The translations under genes and the position numbers were made by a program. A stretch of 11,218 nt of DNA from positions 1 through 11,218 of the forward strand of contig JABDPH010000167.1 in NCBI GenBank assembly GCA_013042925.1, written 5' to 3'. Below, piece by piece: positions 5,361 through 11,218 of the stretch (positions within the stretch are counted from its first letter, which is position 1; every line of letters begins with the position of its first letter). Source of the stretch: Eudoraea sp. GTDB lineage: Bacteria; Bacteroidota; Bacteroidia; Flavobacteriales; Flavobacteriaceae. The notes below the pieces were generated by a model. The model was not told the origin of the DNA. It did no database searches and saw nothing but the letters and a program-made list of their open reading frames with translations.

Positions 5361-7403
5361 CTATTCAATTATGTGATCTTTCAAACCTAATTTCAACATG
5401 AGGTCCTTAAATTCAGGTTCTTTTCTAACAAAATCAAATAAAGGATCCACGCTGATATACGGCATATTGGGACCGTGTTTCTGATAAGCACTGTCTAACC
5501 ATATAATAGTCTCATCTCGCATTCCAGCGCGGGCATACATGGTGCATATTTGGTCAGCGCTATAAAAACTTTTTTTTCTACGAAGGACCATTGTTTCAGC
5601 TATTCTTTGCATGGTTTTCTTATACCCGTCCTGACTATACCTTGCTTCCAGGATATCAATAATTTCCTGGTCTTGCCGCCGCTCATATATCTTTAGCGCC
5701 ATTTCAATGGCCTCATCGTACTTATGTTGCTCATGTAAAACAGCCCAGAGTGCTGGCATTGCAACGGCTTCATTGGGATTTTTAACAAGCATATTTTTTA
5801 ACCAGGAAAGGGCCTTATCATACTTTCTTGCATTTTTAAGAGCCATTCCATGTAGCGCTTGGTATAGTACATTAAGAGGATCTATAGTGGTTGCTTTTTC
5901 GCCATATACCAATCCTTCCTCTGCTTGTCCCATAAATGATAAAAAATGTGAGTAATAAGCCAGTGCAAAGGCGTTGTTGGGATCTATTTCAAACGTCTTA
6001 TGGAACGCCTTTTCGGCTTGTTCCCAATTAAATTCCGCCCAGGTATATCGAATAGCGCGCAATCTGTGAATATCTACCAATTCACTGTCTAATCTTAACG
6101 CGTTATCGGCGGCTTCTTTTGCTTTTGGACCTGCTATATTACGAGATTTGATCCCTTGTTGTATGTACGCGCCCCATACCCACGCTTTTCCAACGTACGC
6201 AAGGGCGTAGTTGGGTTCAATACTTAGCGCCTTTTCAAAATATACCAATGCCCTGTCTAGTGATTCGGGGGTTAAGTTTTCTGCATAATAAAGACCTCTT
6301 AGGTATGCCTCATAAGCCTCCGGATCAATATCCGTGTTTTTAGAAAGTCGCTGTTCGTCATCAACATTTAATGAAATATTTATCTCCCCGGCTATAGATC
6401 GTGCAACCGCACTATATACACCTGGGACGTTACTCATAGAATTCTCATATACTTCGGTCCAAAGTTGCCGCTCATCAGGTTCGGCTTGTATTAGCCGTAC
6501 ACGGATTCTAATACTAGTATCTTGCTTAAAGAACGATGCTTCTATAATTCCATCCACATTTAATTCCCGGGCAATTTCAGGGATCGTCATAGTACTGTTT
6601 AAATACTTCATCATGGAGGTTTTTCCTATGACCCTTATTTCCTCAATATTGCCAAGGGCGTCGATAAGTTCATGATGAATACCTTTCTGCAGCCATTCCT
6701 CGTCAAGATTTTGCGAAAGGTTCTCAACCGGGAGTACTGCAATAGCCTGTATTTTACTATCTTCTGGCCTGCCGGCATACCACCAGGAAAAGGCCGTTAA
6801 TAGTATAACCAGGAAGAATAAGGTACTTATGAGCAACTTTTTTTTAGATTGCCTTTCAGATCCTTTTCTAAGTGATTTTAATTTATTTATTGAAGGGATG
6901 GGAAGGCCTTCCGATTTTAGATAATAGGTCTTGATCAAATGATCTACATTTTTAAGTCGGAGATCTCCAATAAATATAGCTTCCGTTTCGGATCTGGCTC
7001 GTATTGCTTCGTAAATAGATTCAGAAATGTAGATGCCTCCGGGATCAGCGATCGATTGTATTCTTGAAGCTATGTTTACCCCATCACCAAATACATCCTT
7101 ATTTTCAAATAAAACATCCCCCAGGTGAATCCCTATTCGAATTTTAGCTGATAGTTCTAGTTGGGCACGTTGTTGTATTTCAATTGCACAGTTTACGGCA
7201 TCAATGGCTGAGGTAAAACTTGCCAGGGTACCATCTCCCATTTCTTTTAACCAGGTTCCGCCATATTTCTCAATTAATGGCTTATGGATCTGTCTATTTT
7301 TGCGAATTAAATCTAGTCCCAATTCCACATCCTTGCCCATTAATGCGGTATAGCCGACAATATCGGTAAACATTATGGCGGCAAGTTGTTGGCCTTCATT
7401 CAT
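5361..7403 (-). CDS. Membrane-bound class III adenylate cyclase with TPR repeats (680 aa)
   Basis: Predicted to make cAMP from ATP. The N-terminal cyclase domain (about 5-165) keeps all catalytic residues: metal Asp14 (FTDIVGYT) and Asp57 (GDG), adenine-selecting Lys53 and Asp103, and transition-state Asn110 and Arg114 (VNIASR). The Lys/Asp pair argues for ATP over GTP. A Lys/Arg-rich stretch (174-190) precedes one transmembrane helix (about 190-209), so the cyclase is cytosolic and the rest periplasmic. Residues 218-310 resemble the TolB-N/FlgO-like domain ('IAVLPVENLSQN'), and about 365-600 carry several TPR units (e.g. ALVYFEKALSIEPNYALAYV, AEKAFHKTFEIDPNNAFALA). The C-terminus, SVDPLFDFVRKEPEFKDLM..LGL, is a common ending of TPR cyclases. 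Start codon and N-terminus match the upstream paralogue, 80 bases away and likely in the same operon. The signal sensed by the TPR part is unknown. Confidence 0.92.
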   Translation of the reverse strand: MNEGQQLAAIMFTDIVGYTALMGKDVELGLDLIRKNRQIHKPLIEKYGGTWLKEMGDGTLASFTSAIDAVNCAIEIQQRAQLELSAKIRIGIHLGDVLFENKDVFGDGVNIASRIQSIADPGGIYISESIYEAIRARSETEAIFIGDLRLKNVDHLIKTYYLKSEGLPIPSINKLKSLRKGSERQSKKKLLISTLFFLVILLTAFSWWYAGRPEDSKIQAIAVLPVENLSQNLDEEWLQKGIHHELIDALGNIEEIRVIGKTSMMKYLNSTMTIPEIARELNVDGIIEASFFKQDTSIRIRVRLIQAEPDERQLWTEVYENSMSNVPGVYSAVARSIAGEINISLNVDDEQRLSKNTDIDPEAYEAYLRGLYYAENLTPESLDRALVYFEKALSIEPNYALAYVGKAWVWGAYIQQGIKSRNIAGPKAKEAADNALRLDSELVDIHRLRAIRYTWAEFNWEQAEKAFHKTFEIDPNNAFALAYYSHFLSFMGQAEEGLVYGEKATTIDPLNVLYQALHGMALKNARKYDKALSWLKNMLVKNPNEAVAMPALWAVLHEQHKYDEAIEMALKIYERRQDQEIIDILEARYSQDGYKKTMQRIAETMVLRRKKSFYSADQICTMYARAGMRDETIIWLDSAYQKHGPNMPYISVDPLFDFVRKEPEFKDLMLKLGLKDHIIE

Positions 7404-7483
7404 GTTAGTGAAATTGGTTTAATTAAAGATAAGAAAAGGAGGTGGGTCTATCTCTATAAGATCATTTTTTAATAATTCTTTGT

Positions 7484-9985
7484 TCATAAAATAGGGATAC
7501 TGAACTGTTCTAATTTACTTTCAATTTGATGGATCAATTGGATGTTGTCATCCGCATTCTTTATCAAGCCTAAGTACGCCGTATAGTATTTGGTTGCTTC
7601 TTCGATTTGAGATCTATTTTCATATATTTCCGCTAGGCGAAGGTGAGCGCTTACGTATAATTGCTGTCCTTCAAAACCAAGTATTCTTTTACCTGTGATG
7701 ATTTCCTTAAAAAGGATTTCGGCTTTTTCGGAACTCCTGTCTTCTTTGAAATAGGCATTGGCTAAATGGCCCTTTATTAGGTCCCGATCTCTTAATCGTA
7801 CTGCGGATTCCAGCAATTGTATTCCTTCGGCTATACTGTCAGCGGCGATTAATATGCTTCCTGAAAGCGTTGCGTGATTGGCTTTGTCGCTCTCATTTTT
7901 TGGGTTAACACGTGACGCTAGGAGCCGGTTTATTGTCCTTGCCTTGTCCAGTTCATTATTTTGAACACATAAAGTACCCCAGATCATAAGCCAATAAGGA
8001 GCTAAGTATGTAGTTTTACTTATTTCATCCACTTTTTCAAGTTGCTTCTGTGCATCAGCGTATGCGTCTTGCATGAAAAATGCAGAAGCCAAATACATTC
8101 GATCTCGTGCTGTGCTAAGACCATTTCCCAGGATAGTTCTGTAGGCGATTCCCTCCTGAAAGTGTTTAACGGCATTTTTAATTTTCCCCTGGTACATATC
8201 CAGGAGCGCAAGAGATCTGTGGCCTAAGGCTTTGTTTGCCTTGTCATTTCCCTGAAACATTAACTTGAAATGTTCCCTGGCACTTTCAATACTATCCATT
8301 TTAACCAAAAGAAACCCGAACATATGATTTTGTGAGATTTTATTTGCCGGCCATAAATCAAATGCTTTCGTATAGTACTCATATGATGCATCGTACTGGT
8401 ATGTACCATTATTATAAATTACAGCCGTATTGATCAGTGACCAATCATCATTTGGATCAATCCGAAGTGCTTCTTGATAGGCCTTTATTGCCTTCTTATA
8501 TTCACTATTATCCTTATAGCTATTGCCTAAATTGTACCAGGCATCATGATCATCCGGAAATTTAAAAAGGTATTCCTGGAGCGCTAAAATTGAGGTATCA
8601 TCATCGCCTCTATTTGAAGCAATTAATGATGTTAGCCATAATTTTTCTTTATCAGTAACACTGTTTAGATTCCGTTCCGCACTTTTGTAGTGCATCTCGG
8701 CTTCAGGAATATTACCTTCATAGTAGGTGTAGTAGTTACCCATCATAACCCGTAGCCATACAAAGTTAGAGTCCAACTCAAAAGCCTTATTATATTGTGT
8801 TATGGCTTCTTTATAGCGTTGTTTGCCCCAATAGATATTGCCAGTTGTAAAGTATTTGAGTGCCTCTAGGGAGGTGGTAGTTGCTGCAGGAAGAAAGGTG
8901 TTGTTTTGAATTCTGGAAATTAAAGATTCTCCTAACCCTCTTCTTATTCTTCGTACGAGTTTATCGGTTGATTTTAATATTTTAGTACTGTCCGAGGCTC
9001 GGACAGTGGTTCTGTAAAGATCGATTTCCGATTCCGGATCAATGATCTGTGCTGTCAATAAATAATTGCCGCCAACTTTCTCTATAGAACCGGTCACAAT
9101 TACATGAACCCCATCACGGATCGCAATTTCCTTGGCTGTTTCAAGATCTAAGGAGTCCGTTGCAGACCTCCCCATCCTTCGCAATGTTTTTTGAATGCGC
9201 GATTGAGGCAGAATATTGACATAACCTGACTGTTGGATCCCTGATTTTATTAAATGATCCAATGATCCGGACAAATTGTGATTAGCTGTCTTATTTTCAT
9301 AGGGCATTAGCAATACCCATCCACGTTCTTTGAAGTAATCATTCCCAGAATCAAAAACGTTAAAAGCGGAGAGAATAATCAAAATAAACACCAATGCAAC
9401 AAGAGAAAATTTCATAATTCCTCCCTTCTTGGAGCTTCTAACAGTAACTTTTTTCTTTTCCGAAGAAGCAACTGACCCTTCAGCATCTGGCAGTTCTTCA
9501 CACAGTACATTATATATCTTTACCTGCTCATCTACATTTTTAAAGTACCTCTCTTCAACAAATTGGGTATGTATATCGGACTTATTTCTTACATCCCGGT
9601 AAACAGGTCCCGTAATAGATATAGTACCTACTTCGGCAGCTGCCTGCAATCGGGAAGCAAGATTAACACCATCACCAAAAACATCCGAATCCTCAAAAAC
9701 CATTTCCCCTTCATGGATGCCAATCCGTAAGGGGATGTTTTGTTCCTTAGAAGCTATCTGATTTTCAATGGCACAACGCACAGCATCGGAGCCAAGATCG
9801 AAACTGATCAACATCCCATCTCCCATTTCCTTAATGAGTGTGCCATTATACTTATCCAATAGGCGCGCATGTATAGTACGGTTTTTCTGGAGTATCTCAA
9901 ATGCCCTTTCCTCATCTGATCCCATTAAGGCAGTATACCCGGCGATATCGGTAAACATAATTGCTGCTAGTCGATGTTCTTGCAT
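7484..9985 (-). CDS. Membrane-bound class III adenylate cyclase with TPR repeats, paralogue (833 aa)
   Basis: Paralogue of the downstream 680-aa cyclase and its likely operon partner. I start it at ATG 9983-9985 (MQEHRLAAIMFTD), which aligns with MNEGQQLAAIMFTD of the paralogue and follows an AGGGG run; an ATG at 10015 would add ten residues (MSRVHKKKGH) with no counterpart. In the shorter numbering the catalytic set is Asp13, Lys52, Asp56, Asp101, Asn108 and Arg112, so ATP is the predicted substrate. A Lys-rich linker and one transmembrane helix (about 191-210) separate the cytosolic cyclase from a periplasmic part. There, residues about 222-320 look FlgO/TolB-N-like (GWVLLMPYENKTANH, DGVHVIVTGSIEK). 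From about 375 to the end are many TPR-type repeats (YKEAITQYNKAFELDSNFVW, YKKAIKAYQEALRIDPNDDW). It is about 150 residues longer than its paralogue, mostly in TPRs. Confidence 0.92.
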   Translation of the reverse strand: MQEHRLAAIMFTDIAGYTALMGSDEERAFEILQKNRTIHARLLDKYNGTLIKEMGDGMLISFDLGSDAVRCAIENQIASKEQNIPLRIGIHEGEMVFEDSDVFGDGVNLASRLQAAAEVGTISITGPVYRDVRNKSDIHTQFVEERYFKNVDEQVKIYNVLCEELPDAEGSVASSEKKKVTVRSSKKGGIMKFSLVALVFILIILSAFNVFDSGNDYFKERGWVLLMPYENKTANHNLSGSLDHLIKSGIQQSGYVNILPQSRIQKTLRRMGRSATDSLDLETAKEIAIRDGVHVIVTGSIEKVGGNYLLTAQIIDPESEIDLYRTTVRASDSTKILKSTDKLVRRIRRGLGESLISRIQNNTFLPAATTTSLEALKYFTTGNIYWGKQRYKEAITQYNKAFELDSNFVWLRVMMGNYYTYYEGNIPEAEMHYKSAERNLNSVTDKEKLWLTSLIASNRGDDDTSILALQEYLFKFPDDHDAWYNLGNSYKDNSEYKKAIKAYQEALRIDPNDDWSLINTAVIYNNGTYQYDASYEYYTKAFDLWPANKISQNHMFGFLLVKMDSIESAREHFKLMFQGNDKANKALGHRSLALLDMYQGKIKNAVKHFQEGIAYRTILGNGLSTARDRMYLASAFFMQDAYADAQKQLEKVDEISKTTYLAPYWLMIWGTLCVQNNELDKARTINRLLASRVNPKNESDKANHATLSGSILIAADSIAEGIQLLESAVRLRDRDLIKGHLANAYFKEDRSSEKAEILFKEIITGKRILGFEGQQLYVSAHLRLAEIYENRSQIEEATKYYTAYLGLIKNADDNIQLIHQIESKLEQFSIPIL

Positions 9986-10051
9986 GTGCCCCTTTTTTTT
10001 ATGTACACGACTCATTTAATTGACCGCGTAAATTTTGATTGTAAGCCAATT

Positions 10052-10083
10052 CAAAATATAGTTAAGGCTCTAGACAGAGGCAA
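10052..10083 (-). promoter_or_regulatory. Possible promoter of the cyclase operon
   Basis: On the minus strand TTG (10083-10081) is followed after 20 bp by TATATTTTG (10060-10052). This is the Bacteroidota pattern, but the -7 box carries one extra base compared with TAnnTTTG. It lies 37 bases from the ATG at 10015 and 67 from the preferred ATG at 9985. The -33 TTG falls inside the left arm of an AGGCAAT/ATTGCCT dyad. Confidence 0.3.
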
Positions 10084-10106
10084 TGATTCTTGTCAGGTGA
10101 TTGCCT
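10078..10106. promoter_or_regulatory. Inverted repeat AGGCAAT-N15-ATTGCCT between the divergent operons
   Basis: Seven-bp arms at 10078-10084 and 10100-10106 with centres 22 bp apart, about two helical turns, in the 190-bp gap between the cyclase operon and iorA. The left arm overlaps the possible -33 element of the cyclase promoter. A second, looser dyad, AATGATTC (10082-10089) with GAATCATT (10133-10140), overlaps it. Either could be a regulator site for one or both operons, but arms of this size can arise by chance. I see no convincing iorA promoter in this gap. Confidence 0.25.
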
Positions 10107-10208
10107 TGAGTTATCAGAAAGGGGATTAGAACGAATCATTTTTTATATGTAGTTTTAGAGAAGCCTTTTCAGGCACATAGATTTTAAGCGAAAATGTAAA
10201 AAACGCAG

Positions 10209-10709
10209 ATGATTTTAAGTATAAACAATACAACACATGAGGTAGACGTGGATACATCTACCCCTTTATTATGGGTGATCCGAGAGCAGGTTGGACTCAC
10301 AGGAACAAAATTTGGTTGTGGGATAGGACAGTGCGGATCGTGCACGGTGCAATTAGATGGAGTTGCCGTACGGTCTTGTCTAACCCCGGTTCAATCGGCA
10401 GTAGGAAAAGAGATAACTACCATAGAAGGTATTGCCCCCAATGAAACAGAATTACACGCAATACAACAAGCATGGATTGAGGAACAAATCCCTCAATGTG
10501 GGTATTGCCAATCCGGGCAAATCATAGCAGCCCATGCTTTATTGACCAACAACCCTGCACCATCTGATGATGAAATAGACGAGGCCATGAGTGGTAATGT
10601 ATGTAGATGTGGTACGTATCCAAGAGTGCGTAAAGGAATTAAACGGGCCGCTGCAGAAATGTTGACTGCTGTTAACACTAAAAAAGAGAACGATGGGGAA
10701 ATGGACTAG
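10209..10709 (+). CDS. iorA: [2Fe-2S] subunit of a molybdenum hydroxylase, IorA-like
   Basis: Small electron-transfer subunit of a xanthine-oxidase-family molybdenum enzyme, closest in pattern to the alpha subunit of isoquinoline 1-oxidoreductase. It has 166 residues against about 150-165 usual. The N-terminal plant-ferredoxin domain binds one cluster through Cys37, Cys42, Cys45 (CGIGQCGSC) and Cys57. The C-terminal helical domain binds the second through Cys97 and Cys100 (QCGYCQSGQ) and Cys132 and Cys134 ([11 protein letters not shown]). All eight ligands are present. It has no signal peptide and would ride out with the Tat-signal partner. Its last 17 bases overlap the start of the large subunit, so the two are translated together. 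Electrons would pass from the molybdenum site through these clusters to an acceptor, often a cytochrome, not seen here. The true substrate may be another N-heterocycle or an aldehyde; the symbol reflects family, not proven activity. Confidence 0.93.
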   Translation: MILSINNTTHEVDVDTSTPLLWVIREQVGLTGTKFGCGIGQCGSCTVQLDGVAVRSCLTPVQSAVGKEITTIEGIAPNETELHAIQQAWIEEQIPQCGYCQSGQIIAAHALLTNNPAPSDDEIDEAMSGNVCRCGTYPRVRKGIKRAAAEMLTAVNTKKENDGEMD

Positions 10710-11218
10710 AAGAGCTTTTATTACTACCGGGGTCTTAACAGGTGGTGCATTGGTATTGGGTGTTGCCATAAGGCCAGGGAACCGATCCGGGAAAGTAAAG
10801 GATATGATCGCCGGAGAAGGGGATACGGTACTTAATATCTGGTTGAAAATTAATGCAGACAATACCATTACGGTGATTGTTCCACACGCAGAGATGGGGC
10901 AGGGGGCACATACTTCATTGCCCATGATGCTGGCGGATGAAATGGATGCCGATTGGAATACGGTAACTATGTTAGAAGCGCCGGGAAATAAGGAATATGC
11001 GAACTACGCTTTGGCAAAAGGTTTTATAATGGGAGGAAAAGAAGTTCCTTCCATGCTGATCGGCACGGTGGATGGGTTGTTTTTGACGGCTACTAAACAA
11101 ATGAGTTTGCAGGTTACCGGGGGTAGTGCCTCCGTACGCTGTACTGGCATGCACGCAATGCGGGTAGCTGGTGCCGCTGCTAGAGCAGTATTACTGGAAG
11201 CAGCAGCCGAACAATGGG
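10693..11218 (+). CDS. iorB: Molybdopterin-binding large subunit, IorB-like (partial, runs off the right edge)
   Basis: N-terminal 175 residues of a xanthine-dehydrogenase-family molybdopterin subunit; full family members are about 700-750 aa. It starts with ATG 10693-10695, inside the end of iorA. The N-terminus [20 protein letters not shown] is a twin-arginine signal (TRRAFIT then a hydrophobic Gly/Leu-rich helix), so the folded enzyme with its cofactor should be exported to the periplasm. The segment [20 protein letters not shown] (about 64-83), followed by EMDADW, is the characteristic first block of the IorB/aldehyde-oxidase large subunit. A later stretch, MQVxGGSAS-like ([20 protein letters not shown]), is the usual second block. 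The molybdenum-ligand and catalytic Glu regions lie beyond the window. Co-transcribed with the iron-sulfur subunit; later operon members such as a cytochrome or XdhC-type maturation factor cannot be seen. Confidence 0.93.
   Translation, partial: MGKWTRRAFITTGVLTGGALVLGVAIRPGNRSGKVKDMIAGEGDTVLNIWLKINADNTITVIVPHAEMGQGAHTSLPMMLADEMDADWNTVTMLEAPGNKEYANYALAKGFIMGGKEVPSMLIGTVDGLFLTATKQMSLQVTGGSASVRCTGMHAMRVAGAAARAVLLEAAAEQW

Noticed and set aside
7419..7487. 22-codon frame on the minus strand beginning MNKELLKND, with an ATGA overlap to the upstream cyclase stop
   Set aside because: Very short, no recognisable family, and no independent ribosome-binding signal. It could aid coupling to the second cyclase, but one ATGA overlap is not enough to call a gene.
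10150..10157. TAGTTTTA as a -7 box for iorA
   Set aside because: One mismatch to TAnnTTTG at the conserved G and no TTG at the right distance upstream (TTAG instead).
10539..10925. Minus-strand frame of 128 codons across the iorA/iorB junction
   Set aside because: Both plus-strand genes have unmistakable cluster and signal motifs here; this frame resembles no protein.

Overview
The window looks like chromosomal DNA from a member of the Bacteroidota, most likely a flavobacterium. The evidence is an AT-rich composition, almost no Shine-Dalgarno sequences, and two perfect matches to the Bacteroidota -7 promoter box TAnnTTTG, one with a correctly spaced upstream TTTG. The gene types also fit: S4-RluA pseudouridine synthase, lipoprotein, XRE/membrane-protein pair and TPR-adenylate cyclases. 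No organism can be named from this stretch. I see no IS element, integrase, CRISPR array, tRNA or rRNA.

Layout: everything from 112 to about 10,015 is on the minus strand; the last kilobase is on the plus strand. From right to left the minus-strand genes are: two large paralogous receptor-like adenylate cyclases with TPR repeats (843 and 680 aa), a class V aminotransferase-fold PLP enzyme, a small secreted lipocalin-like protein, a 59-aa glycine-rich membrane protein, an RluA-type pseudouridine synthase, a membrane-anchored M23 peptidase, a four-helix membrane protein overlapping an XRE regulator, and a short lipoprotein. On the plus strand, iorA-like [2Fe-2S] and iorB-like molybdopterin subunits begin a molybdenum hydroxylase operon that runs off the right edge.

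How the genes may work together: the two cyclases keep every residue needed for ATP cyclisation and are probably co-transcribed, so they form a local cAMP (or heterodimer) signalling pair; no cAMP receptor is visible. The membrane protein and XRE regulator form a tight two-gene unit with a good promoter and a palindrome at its predicted start site, which suggests autoregulation. The two molybdenum hydroxylase subunits overlap and, with a twin-arginine signal on the large one, should form an exported oxidoreductase. The remaining genes look like ordinary housekeeping or envelope genes.

The most unusual points are: the RluA gene, whose S4 domain extends upstream of its first ATG with no ATG, GTG or TTG available; the tandem cyclase paralogues; and the palindrome-bearing promoter of the XRE/membrane pair. 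I found no clear sign of a wholly new defence or mobile system.
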